Positions 1-9,269 are shown, numbered from the stretch's first letter. The stretch is DNA of 64,000 nucleotides from Coriobacteriaceae bacterium (GCA_025757745.1 CP107217.1:558001-622000); one strand, 5' to 3'. Numbers and translations: made by a program. The notes: a model not told the origin generated them from the sequence alone.

Positions 1-2
1 AC

Positions 3-761
<759 letters not shown>

Positions 762-772
762 GGACGACGCGC

Positions 773-1156
773 ATGTTTAAATATGGCAAAAAAGCTGGCT
801 ACATGGGTATTGCGCTGCTCGTACTTGCGGTGATTCCGCTGGTGGTTGCAGCGTGTGTTATCCCCAACATTGGCCCCGAGGTGGCAACGAAGTTTAACGC
901 AGCCGGCGAGGTGACGCGCTGGGGTAAGAGCTACGAGCTGCTGGCACTGCCGGTGCTCAACCTGCTGCTGAGCGTGGCGACGTACTTTACGGCGGGACGC
1001 CAGGCAAAAAACAACGAGGACTCCGCTGTGATGGCACGCCTTGCGTGCGAGCGCTACCTGCGTAACGGCTGCATCACGGGCGTGTTCCTCAATGTAATCA
1101 ACGTCTACTTTATGTATTCGGCGATTACTGGAACGGGCTTTGGCTTTGGTTTCTAG
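773..1156 (+). CDS. Small membrane protein, DUF1648/SdpI-like
   Basis: This 127-residue protein starts 11 nt after ychF behind AGGA. It has three hydrophobic segments, near residues 12-32, 52-68 and 98-116. Between the first two lies IPNIGPEVATKFNAAGEVTRW, which resembles the DUF1648 signature (IP..HFN..G...RWG) found in SdpI-type immunity proteins. Function is unknown; in Bacillus SdpI protects against the SdpC toxin and signals to a repressor. Co-transcription with ychF is likely from spacing, but a functional link is not implied. It could be any small integral membrane protein carrying this domain. Confidence 0.65.
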   Translation: MFKYGKKAGYMGIALLVLAVIPLVVAACVIPNIGPEVATKFNAAGEVTRWGKSYELLALPVLNLLLSVATYFTAGRQAKNNEDSAVMARLACERYLRNGCITGVFLNVINVYFMYSAITGTGFGFGF

Positions 1157-1165
1157 CTTGTCCTT

Positions 1166-1555
1166 TTAGGCAACGAGCCTGCACGCATATTCAATGGCTG
1201 CTGTGAGGCCGCCGCTCGATCGTGGTTTAAAGACCATGTCGGCGGCGGCCTCGTTTTCGTATCCGGCGCCGCGAAGAGTGAGTGCGATACCGGATTCCAG
1301 GAGAAGGGGCAGACCGTGTTGGCTGGTTGCGATTACGACAGCCTGATTGAGCGAGCAGCTGTGCGCTTGGCATTGGATGGCAAGTTCACCTTGCGCCGGG
1401 CAAGGGACCAGAACGGCGGCGACGCGACTTGATAGCAATGCAAATGCTGTGCGCTCATCGGGCGAAAGGCATTCTGCTTCAACGATGACGAGCTTGGGCG
1501 GCGCGCAGTTTGTGCGAAGCGTGGCTCGGTACATGCGGACCGAAGAACCCGACAT
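1166..1555 (-). CDS. Hypothetical protein divergent from XRE regulator
   Basis: I do not recognise a family. The frame opens at a TTG at 1579, but the ATG at 1555 is preceded by AGGAG with a 6-nt gap, so I place the start there (129 residues). The protein is of mixed character with four Cys in the first half and no clear signal peptide or membrane segment. It is divergent from the XRE gene at 1632, and a 24-bp perfect palindrome lies between them, so it is probably a target of that regulator. It runs convergent with the DUF1648 gene, 9 nt away. Confidence 0.5.
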   Translation of the reverse strand: MSGSSVRMYRATLRTNCAPPKLVIVEAECLSPDERTAFALLSSRVAAVLVPCPAQGELAIQCQAHSCSLNQAVVIATSQHGLPLLLESGIALTLRGAGYENEAAADMVFKPRSSGGLTAAIEYACRLVA

Positions 1556-1578
1556 AGAAAACTCCTGTGTATTCGGCA

Positions 1579-1602
1579 AAACGTAAACTATAGTTTACGT
1601 TT
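1579..1602. promoter_or_regulatory. 24-bp perfect palindrome, likely XRE operator
   Basis: Positions 1579-1602 form a perfect palindrome with half-site AAACGTAAACTA. It lies between the two divergent genes and is placed to repress both. Binding by the adjacent XRE protein is inference. Confidence 0.6.
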
Positions 1603-1631
1603 ATGTTCGGCTCCATTTCAAACTCGGCTGC

Positions 1632-1850
1632 ATGGACGAACGTGCGAAACAGATTCTTGGCAGGCGGGTCGAAGAGACACGCAGGGACCTTGGTATCTCC
1701 AAGGTTGATTTTTGTGTGGCGACAGGAATCAGCCGACCCTACCTCGACCGAATCGAAGATGGGACGGCAAATTTCACGCTCAAGGTTCTATTTAAGATCG
1801 CGCCCGCACTCGGCATGACGGTGTCAGAGCTTCTTGAGGGTATCGAGTAG
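1632..1850 (+). CDS. XRE-family HTH regulator (72 aa)
   Basis: This is a compact single-domain Cro/C1-type HTH protein. Helix 2-turn-helix 3 is at about residues 23-44 (KVDFCVATGISRPYLDRIED), followed by NFTLKVLFKIAPALGMTVSELLEG, the usual end of the domain. There is no effector domain. The ATG at 1632 has no strong ribosome-binding site, so translation may be weak or the transcript leaderless. The palindrome at 1579-1602 just upstream suggests autoregulation and control of the divergent hypothetical gene. HTH identity is sure; the regulon is unknown. Confidence 0.85.
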   Translation: MDERAKQILGRRVEETRRDLGISKVDFCVATGISRPYLDRIEDGTANFTLKVLFKIAPALGMTVSELLEGIE

Positions 1851-1900
1851 CCTTTTTTGCTAGATTTGCCGCTTGTTGAACGGGTCCCCCCGACGGCGGC

Positions 1901-2112
1901 GTGCAAAAACGCGAGTATTCAGCATCCCTCAATAATTTGACGGCAGCCGGGGCCACAAATACGACGCGTAATGTTTTGGACTATCCACAAAATTCAATAA
2001 TATGAGGAATAACAAGCGCGCGGAACGAGTCTTTCGAGTCGAAAGGCAATTTACAGCCAGCGGTTTTAACGTTCCCGGAAGGGGCGGATGCTGAAAACTC
2101 CGCTTTTTGCAC
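1901..2112. repeat. MITE-like element with 27-bp inverted ends
   Basis: The 317-bp gap between the XRE gene and ansA contains no convincing gene. It does contain two 27-bp arms (1901-1927 and 2086-2112) that match as an inverted repeat at 23 of 27 positions; both arms begin GTGCAAAAA when read inward from their own end. The enclosed 158 bp is AT-richer than its surroundings. Size and ends fit a miniature inverted-repeat element, but no target-site duplication was established. Confidence 0.4.
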
Positions 2113-2167
2113 GTTCCGAGGGGTACCACGTGCCCTACAAGGCCCAAAGAGGCGGATTTTGTTTTAG

Positions 2168-3181
2168 CTACGCCATCGGGATACGGTCGTGGTTGACTTG
2201 GCTGTAGAACAGGCGTTGAATCTCTGCCGCATCACGTGACTGGCCGAGTGCCCACATGGTTTTGGCCACGAGCGTCTCGGTTGTCATATCGTCGCCGCGT
2301 AGAATGCCCGGATGGTCGGCGTAGGCACGGCCGACCTCATAAACACCCAAATCGAGGCCCTCCTCGGGGACCTGTGTGGTCATAACGACGGTGCGACCCG
2401 AATTGACCCAGCGGAAAATTGCCTCTTGGAATGACTCGCCGGACTCGCCAAACTCGGGGATACCGCCAATGCCAAAGGTCTCCAGAATCACGGCGTCGTA
2501 GCTATCGGCAAGGGCGTCAAGGATACCCGGGTTTACGCCGGGCGTCAGCTTAAGGACAAACACGCGCGGGTCGATGCTATCGTAGAAACGCACCGGGTTT
2601 TCGCCCTGATGCGTGCCGTGAAGCCCGTTGCGCACGATGCGGTCGTTGCGGATGTAGGCAATGGGCGGATAGTTGACGCTAATGAACGCGTTAAAGCTCA
2701 TGGTGCGCTGCTTGCGGGCGCGCGTACCGGCAATGGCGACGCCGCCAAACACGATAGAGACGTCGTGCGAATGCTCATCGAGCGCATAGAGCAGGCTCTG
2801 GTACAGATTGAGTTTGGCGTCAGTAAAAGGGTTGCCCATGGGCTTTTGCGAGCCGGTGAGTACGATGGGCTTGGGACTGTCCTGAATCAGATAGGAAAGC
2901 GCTGCCGCGGTGTAGCTCATGGTGTCGGTGCCGTGCAGAATCACGAAGCCGTCGTGGTCGGCATAACCCTCGACGATGACGTCGCGGATACGCATCCAGT
3001 CACTCGGGCGCATATTGGTGCTGTCGATGTTCATGGGCTGCACGACGTCGAGCTCGCAGAGGCCCGAGATCTCGGGGACGCTCTGGGCGAGTTCCTCACC
3101 GGTCAGGGCGGGGGAGAGGCCGTTGCCGTCCTCGGTCGATGCGATGGTGCCGCCCGTGGCGATGAGAAGGATGCGCTTCAT
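2168..3181 (-). CDS. ansA: Type I L-asparaginase
   Basis: Hydrolyses L-asparagine to aspartate and ammonia in the cytoplasm. The 337 residues match bacterial type I enzymes in length. The N-terminal catalytic motif ATGGTIAS is at residues 8-15, with nucleophile Thr12, and the second catalytic motif HGTDTM at 83-88 gives Thr85-Asp86. No signal peptide is present, which argues against the periplasmic type II enzyme. Start ATG at 3181 has AGGA upstream. It is divergent from guaA with a 268-bp spacer that holds no gene. Ammonia or aspartate release fits next to a purine amidotransferase gene, but that is only context. Confidence 0.93.
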   Translation of the reverse strand: MKRILLIATGGTIASTEDGNGLSPALTGEELAQSVPEISGLCELDVVQPMNIDSTNMRPSDWMRIRDVIVEGYADHDGFVILHGTDTMSYTAAALSYLIQDSPKPIVLTGSQKPMGNPFTDAKLNLYQSLLYALDEHSHDVSIVFGGVAIAGTRARKQRTMSFNAFISVNYPPIAYIRNDRIVRNGLHGTHQGENPVRFYDSIDPRVFVLKLTPGVNPGILDALADSYDAVILETFGIGGIPEFGESGESFQEAIFRWVNSGRTVVMTTQVPEEGLDLGVYEVGRAYADHPGILRGDDMTTETLVAKTMWALGQSRDAAEIQRLFYSQVNHDRIPMA

Positions 3182-3449
3182 GCTGGTATTCCTATCGTAT
3201 TTGCCGCCACAGAGGCGGAGTCGTTCGGCAGTATTGTGTCACAGGGCGTCCAATGTTCAAACGTATTACATCATCTGCAACGTTTGGTAACACTTCAATT
3301 GCCGTCTAATAGGGGCCCAGGTCGTGCGTTTGCCGTGCGCTGATGGCTGTGAGCGACGAGAAACCCCCATATAACGTGTACACTATGAAAGATATTTTCG
3401 TTCATTCACGCGGGTGGGCACCGGCTCCCCGCCAACAAGAGGGGGAACC

Positions 3450-5048
3450 ATGGATCAAAAGGCTTCCGCAAAGGTCCTCGTACTCGACTTTGGTGCGCAG
3501 TACGGTCAGCTCATTGCCCGTCGTGTCCGCGACCTCAACGTGTATTCCGAGATTGTCCCCTGCGACATCTCGGCCGACGAGATTCGCGAGATGAACGCCT
3601 CCGCGCTCATCCTTTCTGGCGGCCCGGCCTCCGTGTATGCCGAGGACGCTCCGTCTATCGATCCCGCCATCTTTGACCTGGGCCTTCCCGTCCTGGGCTT
3701 TTGCTACGGCCATCAGATCACGGCCGTGACGCTCGGCGGCAAGGTCGGCCACTCCGAGGTAGGCGAGTACGGCCGCGCCACCATCACGCGTACGGCCGGC
3801 GCCAAACTCTTTAACTCCACGCCCATGGAGCAGACCGTGTGGATGAGCCACCGCGACGCCGTGTCCGAGGTGCCCGAGGGCTTTACCGTTACCGCCAGCA
3901 CCGACGTATGCCCGGTTGCCGCCATGGAGTGCGTTGAGCGCAAGATTTTCACCACGCAGTTCCACCCCGAGGTCAAGCACTCCGAGTATGGCCAGCAGCT
4001 GCTGAGCAACTTCCTGTTTGAGATCTGCGGCCTGGAGCCCAACTGGAGCATGGACAACCTGGTCGAGACCATGACGGCTGAGTTCCGCGAGAAGGTCGGC
4101 GACGACCGCGTGATTCTGGCCCTGTCCGGCGGCGTCGACTCCTCCGTCGTGGCTGCGCTGGGCGCCCGCGCCGTGGGCAAGCAGATGACCTGCGTGTTCA
4201 TCAACCACGGCCTGCTGCGCAAGGGCGAGCCCGAGCAGGTGGAGGAGGTCTTCACCAAGCAATTTGACGTCGACTTTATCCACGTTCATGCCGAGGACCG
4301 CTACGCCGAGCTTCTGGCCGGCGTGACCGAGCCCGAGGAGAAGCGCCGTATCATCGGTACGCAGTTCTGGAAAGAGTTCTTCGCCGTGGCGCAGCAGCTC
4401 GAGACCGACGGCAAGCCGGTCAAGTACCTGGCTCAGGGCACTATCTACCCCGACATCATCGAGTCCGGCGCTCGCAAGACGGGCGGCAAGACGGCCACTA
4501 TCAAGAGCCATCACAACCTGATCCCGTTCCCCGAGGGCGTGCACTTCGACCTCATTGAGCCGCTCGACCACTTCTTTAAGGACGAGGTCCGCGCGCTTGG
4601 TCTGGCGCTGGGCCTGCCGGGTCACATCGTGTTCCGTCAGCCCTTCCCGGGCCCGGGTCTTGCCATCCGCATCATCGGTGCGGTCGACAAGGAGAAGCTC
4701 GAGATCCTCAAGAATGCCGACGCCATCGTGCGCGAGGAGCTCGACGCCTACAACCAGCGCCTGTTTGAGCAGACCGGCGAGCGCAACTCCGAGCACAGCT
4801 GCTGGCAGTATTTCGCGGTCCTGCCCGACATCAAGTCCGTTGGCGTTATGGGCGATGAACGCACCTATCAGCGCCCAATCATCCTGCGTGCCGTCGAGTC
4901 CAGCGATGCCATGACCGCCGACTGGGCCAAGCTGCCCTACGACGTGCTGGCCCGCATCTCGGGCCGCATCGTTGCCGAGGTTCCCGGCGCCAACCGCGTG
5001 TGCTACGACATCACGTCCAAGCCGCCGGCGACCATCGAATGGGAATAG
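3450..5048 (+). CDS. guaA: GMP synthase, glutamine-hydrolysing, full length
   Basis: Converts XMP plus glutamine and ATP to GMP. The 532 residues comprise an N-terminal class I glutaminase (nucleophile Cys85 in LGFCYGHQ, triad region FHPEVKHSE near 171), an ATP-pyrophosphatase domain (P-loop SGGVDSS near 226) and the C-terminal dimerisation domain ending in the conserved TIEWE. The frame is open further upstream, but ATG 3450 has a GAGGGGG ribosome-binding site and begins the usual protein. A strong terminator follows at once. A second, glutaminase-less GuaA lies at 50793-51773, so this genome has both architectures. Confidence 0.97.
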   Translation: MDQKASAKVLVLDFGAQYGQLIARRVRDLNVYSEIVPCDISADEIREMNASALILSGGPASVYAEDAPSIDPAIFDLGLPVLGFCYGHQITAVTLGGKVGHSEVGEYGRATITRTAGAKLFNSTPMEQTVWMSHRDAVSEVPEGFTVTASTDVCPVAAMECVERKIFTTQFHPEVKHSEYGQQLLSNFLFEICGLEPNWSMDNLVETMTAEFREKVGDDRVILALSGGVDSSVVAALGARAVGKQMTCVFINHGLLRKGEPEQVEEVFTKQFDVDFIHVHAEDRYAELLAGVTEPEEKRRIIGTQFWKEFFAVAQQLETDGKPVKYLAQGTIYPDIIESGARKTGGKTATIKSHHNLIPFPEGVHFDLIEPLDHFFKDEVRALGLALGLPGHIVFRQPFPGPGLAIRIIGAVDKEKLEILKNADAIVREELDAYNQRLFEQTGERNSEHSCWQYFAVLPDIKSVGVMGDERTYQRPIILRAVESSDAMTADWAKLPYDVLARISGRIVAEVPGANRVCYDITSKPPATIEWE

Positions 5049-5067
5049 TTGATATCTAGCGTTTCCG

Positions 5068-5103
5068 AGCCCCTGACCTGCACAAACAGGTCAGGGGCTT
5101 TTC
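5068..5103 (+). terminator. Rho-independent terminator of guaA
   Basis: A 13-bp stem (AGCCCCTGACCTG paired with its complement, 6-nt loop) is followed by TTTTCG, 19 nt after the guaA stop. Confidence 0.9.
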
Positions 5104-5193
5104 GTTTGGCAACCGCTGGACAATCTTTATGGTTTCGCGCCCCGTGAACAGGGGACGTAGCACTGTTCACGTCTGGGCCCATATCGGCACTGA

Positions 5194-5260
5194 TCATTGC
5201 CCGCGCTGCTTCTGCTTGCGCTTCAGCTTCCGCTGCTCGAGGCACGTCGCCCGGAGTTCC
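5194..5260 (-). pseudogene. Relic of yjdF 3' end
   Basis: On the minus strand the codons read LEQRKLKRKQKQRGQ-stop, nearly identical to the C-terminus of YjdF encoded at 26122-26541 (FERRKLKRKQKHRGH). At DNA level 27 consecutive bases match. The upstream part of the gene is missing, so this is a fragment. It is evidence that yjdF-bearing DNA once sat here. The rest of 5104-5305 shows no gene. Confidence 0.55.
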
Positions 5261-5305
5261 TCGCCAGAGGAGAGCTGGCCGTTCCTTGCGAAACCGTGAG
5301 ACCAC

Positions 5306-5980
5306 CTATATCCGCTTGCTGTGGGCTTGCTTGAGCCAGTTCCTCTTGAAAGAGCCTATACCTCCGAAGAACTTGTTGTACGTCTCACCGTTCTCCTTGG
5401 CCTCGTACTTGACCAAGGCAAGTTCGATAGTGCAGAGGTAATCCGCCACTTGCTCGAGGCGGTAGTCGGTCATCGAGGTTTTACGGCGTCGGACGACTCC
5501 TTTTGAGAGGACCTTGCCCACCGAGCGGTCGAGCGCCTGCTTGACAATGTCCTGACCGTTGTCGTAATAGACCTTCACATCGTCGAAGGACTGGAAGAAG
5601 CCCAGGTGTTCAATCATGGCGGAGGAGATGTCGCGCCCCATGCGCTCCATTAGCCTTGCCGGGTCTTCGAACTGGCTGCGGCGGTAGACGAACGTGATAT
5701 AGGAAATGGGAAGTTTGCGGACGAACGAGGAGAAGTAGGCGAGCATCACCTTGCGCTGCTCGATGTTAAGAAACTCATAATCCTTGTGCCCGTTCATGAG
5801 AGGCTCGGAGTGAAACGGAATGTTAGGGAGATCGGCCCAGGCAAGTTTGGCCTCATAGCCCGTGACCGCCTCGGCGATGCTGTCTGCCTGGTCGTGAAAG
5901 ACGAGTGTGAGCAGGTAGTAGCGAGCTTTGCCGCCGCGGTCGCCGCTCTCGTCGACGAAGATGCTGAGTTCCTTGGCCAA
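5306..5980 (-). CDS. DUF3800 domain protein
   Basis: This 224-residue protein starts with the family signature SIFVDESGD (residues 6-14). The core YYLLTLVF and the later VYYDNGQD and TDYRLEQVADYL strands fit DUF3800, a predicted RNase H-like fold with acidic active-site residues that is often found in mobile elements and defence islands. The start is TTG at 5980 with AGGAG 6 nt upstream; no ATG would keep the signature. Biochemical role is not established. A minus-strand terminator just upstream (6003-6031) shows it is a separate transcript from the HTH genes. Confidence 0.8.
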   Translation of the reverse strand: MAKELSIFVDESGDRGGKARYYLLTLVFHDQADSIAEAVTGYEAKLAWADLPNIPFHSEPLMNGHKDYEFLNIEQRKVMLAYFSSFVRKLPISYITFVYRRSQFEDPARLMERMGRDISSAMIEHLGFFQSFDDVKVYYDNGQDIVKQALDRSVGKVLSKGVVRRRKTSMTDYRLEQVADYLCTIELALVKYEAKENGETYNKFFGGIGSFKRNWLKQAHSKRI

Positions 5981-6002
5981 TGGGGACTCCTAATGGAATG
6001 GA

Positions 6003-6031
6003 TAAAAAAATAGCCGGGGGACTCCCCCGGC
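6003..6031 (-). terminator. Terminator upstream of DUF3800 gene
   Basis: An 8-bp GC-only stem (GCCGGGGG/CCCCCGGC, 3-nt loop) is followed on the minus strand by a T-rich tract. It ends transcripts coming from the HTH genes at 6.2-6.5 kb. Confidence 0.75.
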
Positions 6032-6054
6032 ACTTGGAGGTAGCTTAATGGGCC

Positions 6055-6216
6055 ACCAATAACCTTATAGCATGTGCTGGCGGTGAGTGCAAGGGGGGCG
6101 AGCCGGTACATTGCGTCGCGGCTTATGCGCAGCATCGCGCACACCTCATCGGCGCCGAATATCGCGTTGGTCGATGCGATGAGCCTCACCTGGCTCCTGC
6201 TAATGCTCTTGGTCAT
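6055..6216 (-). pseudogene. Excisionase-like HTH fragment
   Basis: From ATG 6216 (GAGGA 5 nt upstream) the frame gives a short protein with FGADEVCAMLRISRDAMYRL, the pattern of a MerR/excisionase HTH_17 helix-turn-helix. The usual wing and recognition tail (R.GR..V....) do not follow. The frame instead runs through the terminator into DUF3800. I read this as a damaged excisionase-type gene next to the intact one at 6295-6513. It could be a real short protein with an unusual tail. Confidence 0.4.
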
Positions 6217-6294
6217 GGTCGTCCTCGAGCTCCTTTCGTCTCGAGGCTTTCTCGCATGCCTGGCCGCGGGCGGCTCCCGGGGCGGTCGCCGCCG

Positions 6295-6513
6295 TCATTT
6301 CTTGCCGCTCCTCGACTCGATGTAGGCGTCCACGGACGCCCTCGAAACCAGGAGCTTCCTGCCGAGCCTGTAGGAATCGATCTCTCCCGACCAGATGAGG
6401 TCGTACGCCTTGTTTCGGCTCGCCCTCATGTACTCCTGCATCTCGATCACCGTCATCCATTCGTCGCGATCTTGGTTGCCCTCGGGCGCGGCGCATTCGG
6501 CTGTGCGTGCCAC
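6295..6513 (-). CDS. Excisionase-family DNA-binding protein
   Basis: A 72-residue protein with an HTH_17 domain: MTVIEMQEYMRASRNKAYDL (about 20-39), then IDSYRLGRKLLVSRASVDAY, the wing that follows in Xis/MerR-type excisionases. I prefer GTG 6513 because GGAGG sits 5 nt upstream; ATG 6456 would also preserve the domain. Such proteins direct element excision or regulate integrase genes. No integrase is visible nearby, so it may be an orphan of a decayed integrative element. Confidence 0.7.
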   Translation of the reverse strand: MARTAECAAPEGNQDRDEWMTVIEMQEYMRASRNKAYDLIWSGEIDSYRLGRKLLVSRASVDAYIESRSGKK

Positions 6514-6691
6514 GGTTCCTCCAATCTTCCCGTGCGGCACCGTGCGGGCACGCTGCACGACACCGTGTGCCTTTTCGTCTGCACGACGATTGAACCGCCT
6601 GATGGCGATTGGTGAGCACGGCAGGAGCGGAGACGGGTCGAAGTGGGTCGAGCCGGTCGGGTCTCCATGAAACGGCCATGAGCCGCGTGCC

Positions 6692-6933
6692 TTAGCTCGC
6701 AGCTAAGTCCCTGAAAAGTAAAAGGCGCCCATGCGGGCGCCTGCCTAGTAGCTGGAGTTGTTCGGTTGTGGTCGGAATGCTCGTCTTCCGCGGTGCTGTC
6801 GTCCGGGGTCCGGCATCTGTCGTTCGCCTCTTCTGTCGTGTTTGATGTTGCGTGTTCTGCGAGCGACCTTGTGCAGGTTCTTCAACCCGTTGCCCCAGGT
6901 GCACCCGGATAAATGGTACCCATCCGTTGGGAC
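6692..6933. repeat. 242-bp direct repeat, copy 1
   Basis: This block recurs at 17852-18093 in the same orientation and exactly the same length, with only scattered substitutions. Read on the minus strand, one frame in both copies contains KVARRTRNIKHDRRGERQMP, ends in TAG at the same place, and is followed directly by a terminator (6712-6742). That suggests the 3' end of a small basic protein plus its terminator. No good start is shared by both copies. The copies flank 11.16 kb. Confidence 0.75.
6712..6742 (-). terminator. Terminator inside direct repeat copy 1
   Basis: The stem AGGCGCCC/GGGCGCCT with a 4-nt loop is followed on the minus strand by TTTTACTTTT. The same structure occurs in copy 2 at 17872-17902. 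Confidence 0.8.
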
Positions 6934-7048
6934 ACGACCTGCTGTGGTTGTCATTTCGGACGAATGGGAGCAGACGAACGGCGCGAGGATGCGAGCCGAA
7001 TTCGAGTTAGTCAATATTGGCTTTTGAATCGGACCGATTGGGATTGCC

Positions 7049-8215
7049 TCATTGCCGGCAGCTCTTCGAGTCCAATCGTGAAATAGCTGCATCCAGTGCG
7101 GCTTTGTAGCCCTCTGATGCTGCTTCGTAATCTTGGATATAGGATTCTAGGTCGGAGGCGACGGCATTCGGGAAGCTCTCGACCCACCGTTTCCCCTTAG
7201 GCTTCGCCAGCCTCACCGCGCCGTCCATCCCGAATAGCCACCTGTAAAAGGTCGGAGACGGCATCGCGCTGACGCAGGCGTAGCCGATGACGTTTCTTTC
7301 GTCGCTCTCGTCGATGTGACAGAATTTGAGGTCGTGGCCGAACCTTTCGTAAACGTACTTGGCATGAGTGCCGGATACTTCCAGGAACAGCTTTCTGGCG
7401 GTGCCCGAGCCGAACATGTCGACCCGCTGGCGCGTGTCCGCGACCACGCGCGTCCTCAGCGCCTCTACCTTATCCCGATCCGACACCGGTTTTCCGGTGA
7501 CAACCGGGTCCGCGATATCGTCTAGTCGGTAGAAGTAGGGACTGGGGGAACCGCCTTCGTCGATATGCATGCTCTCGAGATAGTAGCGGCCGAAGCTGAA
7601 CACGATCGCCACCGGGTCCTCCTCGTACGGCCCAATCTTTACGGTCGATCCGTTCATCAGGTGAACCTGCTTCTTGAAGGCGAGCCTTTCGTTCATGCGG
7701 ATCGCTCGGGATGCGGCATGGAGGACGTTGAAAATCGCGTCGGTGTCCCTGCCGGCCTTGCGGTCGACGAACACGGTCTCCACGCTTTCGTCGACGTCAT
7801 AGTCGGAGGAGAATGCGAGCACCTTCGAGGAGATCTTGTCCTTCCGCCCCTCGCCGATGAAGGAGCTCGTCCCCAGCACGTCCGAGATGAGGATCGCCTC
7901 CTCGGATGACAGGGGTTTGTTTACGGCCCTGAACCCGACGTTCTCGCCGTGGCCAGGTATCGCCATGCGGATTCCCATGGGCATGCTTTCGCTTATCTGG
8001 TGCAGGTCCTTGAGAATGGCGTTCTCCGACGTCGGCCTCTCGGAGCAGATGCCTATGACGCGCGCGATTTCCGATGCGGATATGCCCGTCCTCTCATCGG
8101 TGAAGCGGACGAGGAGGTCGAGGACGGACAGGATCCTGCTTCTCGATGTGCCGCTCGCCGCGAATCCGGCTTCCTTTAACTCGGAGATCTCCTCCTCGGT
8201 GAATGTCCTAGACAT
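7049..8215 (-). CDS. WYL-domain transcriptional regulator
   Basis: This 388-residue protein has an N-terminal winged-helix region (about 25-85: SRILSVLDLLVRFTDERTG, ISASEIARVIG) and a central WYL-type Sm-like domain (about 195-240) in which the GRYYLESMHI strand replaces the canonical WYL motif. A C-terminal extension follows. ATG 8215 has GGAGGA 6 nt upstream. WYL regulators bind ssDNA or other ligands and commonly control defence systems. This one is divergent from the small membrane genes at 8.3-9.3 kb and near the HEPN gene, so it may regulate that set. The function assignment is by family only. Confidence 0.75.
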   Translation of the reverse strand: MSRTFTEEEISELKEAGFAASGTSRSRILSVLDLLVRFTDERTGISASEIARVIGICSERPTSENAILKDLHQISESMPMGIRMAIPGHGENVGFRAVNKPLSSEEAILISDVLGTSSFIGEGRKDKISSKVLAFSSDYDVDESVETVFVDRKAGRDTDAIFNVLHAASRAIRMNERLAFKKQVHLMNGSTVKIGPYEEDPVAIVFSFGRYYLESMHIDEGGSPSPYFYRLDDIADPVVTGKPVSDRDKVEALRTRVVADTRQRVDMFGSGTARKLFLEVSGTHAKYVYERFGHDLKFCHIDESDERNVIGYACVSAMPSPTFYRWLFGMDGAVRLAKPKGKRWVESFPNAVASDLESYIQDYEAASEGYKAALDAAISRLDSKSCRQ

Positions 8216-8292
8216 TGCAGGTCCTCCATAAACAACTTTATTGCCTATGAAATTGTAGGCAATCCAAACCAGTCAGAGGAGACGAAATTCCG

Positions 8293-8571
8293 ATGGCGGT
8301 TGAAAATAAGGGTCGAAGCAATGGAAGAGAGAGTAGGGAGCCAACTATGAACGACGCCGGACGGGCGGTGAACGCCCCGACGATTTCGTCAGCCGATGCC
8401 GTAGCGGAGGCGGCGTGCGATAACGGAAGGAGGATCCTCGGCTTTTCGCCGGAGCAGCTGATCGCCGCTTGCGGTCTGGCCTTGATGGGCATCGCTGTTT
8501 TAGTCGGGTCGAACTACAGCCTCTCTATCGCCAAAGGTGATTTCAGGCTTGATCTGCGCCCTGCGTGCTAG
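8293..8571 (+). CDS. Small single-span membrane protein
   Basis: This 92-residue protein starts at ATG 8293 behind GAGGAGA. The first ~55 residues are polar. One membrane segment (LIAACGLALMGIAVLVG) lies near residues 58-74, followed by a short tail. No family is recognised. It is the first gene divergent from the WYL regulator and precedes another protein with a membrane anchor, suggesting a small regulated membrane cassette. Confidence 0.5.
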   Translation: MAVENKGRSNGRESREPTMNDAGRAVNAPTISSADAVAEAACDNGRRILGFSPEQLIAACGLALMGIAVLVGSNYSLSIAKGDFRLDLRPAC

Positions 8572-8677
8572 GCGATGCGCCCACGCGGAAGCAACAACCG
8601 CTGTTGTGGGACGCGGCGTCGTCGACGCGTGACGCGCCCCAAGGAATTAACTCTCGATTCGAATGATAGGAGACGAT

Positions 8678-9269
8678 ATGGAATGCAATGATTTCCCCGA
8701 AGTTGGCACCAGGTTGACGTACGGGGAGGCGATCCCCGTTTACGATCGCTTCGAGCGGTCGATGCTCGAGAAGGCGTACGGGGCCGGGCTCCTGCCCGCG
8801 GCGGGGCTGTACGACCTGCTCTGGCAGCTTGAGTCGCTCGCGCAGAAGTTCGGAATCGAGGGCAAGGGGGGCCTTCTCAAGGCTCAAGAAGGAGATTCGG
8901 TCGTTTTCGAGCGAGAGGACCGCTCTGGCGAACGGGGTGAACGGCGAGAGGTTCTACCTTTTGCAGAACCAATCGGCGCTCAAGCAGCATGATGAGACTC
9001 ATCTTTTCAAGGTCGGAATCGACGGAAACAAGCTTGCTGATGACCTCGACGAAGCTCTCGAGCTGCTTTCGAAAGAGGCCTCAAAGAGCGACGAGTACGG
9101 CGATACGTATTCGCGCGACTGGATGGAGCGAGCTTCCGACAAGCAAGAAAAAGACCCTTTCTTGAAATGGGCCGGAATCGGGTTTTGCGCGATGATGGTC
9201 TGCCTCGGAATCTCGATGCTCGTCCATTCGGTCTTCCAGATCGGCTTCTGCTCCAAGTGGTTTCTCTGA
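8678..9269 (+). pseudogene. Membrane-anchored protein interrupted by a G6-tract frameshift
   Basis: From ATG 8678 (AGGAG, 6-nt gap) the frame encodes about 65 residues (MECNDFPEVGTRLTYGEA onward), then drifts after a run of six G at 8866-8871. Removing one G restores one continuous frame of about 196 residues. That frame ends with a membrane span (FLKWAGIGFCAMMVCLGISM) and a short tail; a Lys/Glu-rich region and LADDLDEALELLSKEASK precede it. The intact product would be a C-terminally anchored protein with a long soluble domain. The family is unknown. It could be a sequencing or assembly slip, a genuine mutation, or a phase-variable tract. Confidence 0.6.

Larger units (their letters stand above)
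6514..7048. other. Gene-poor stretch with repeat DR copy 1
   Basis: No convincing gene lies between the excisionase and the WYL regulator. The stretch holds the first copy of the 242-bp direct repeat and its internal terminator, listed separately. Confidence 0.5.

Noticed and set aside
3402..4796. 464-codon open frame on the minus strand
   Set aside because: Antisense to guaA, composed of the Val/Leu/His/Gly-rich residues expected from the reverse frame of a high-GC gene.
5003..5305. 100-codon minus-strand frame after guaA
   Set aside because: It runs through the guaA terminator; a different frame in the same DNA matches the end of YjdF.
6692..6904. 70-codon minus-strand frame running through the direct repeat
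   Set aside because: It reads through the terminator stem; the alternative frame ending in TAG just before the terminator in both copies is the better candidate.
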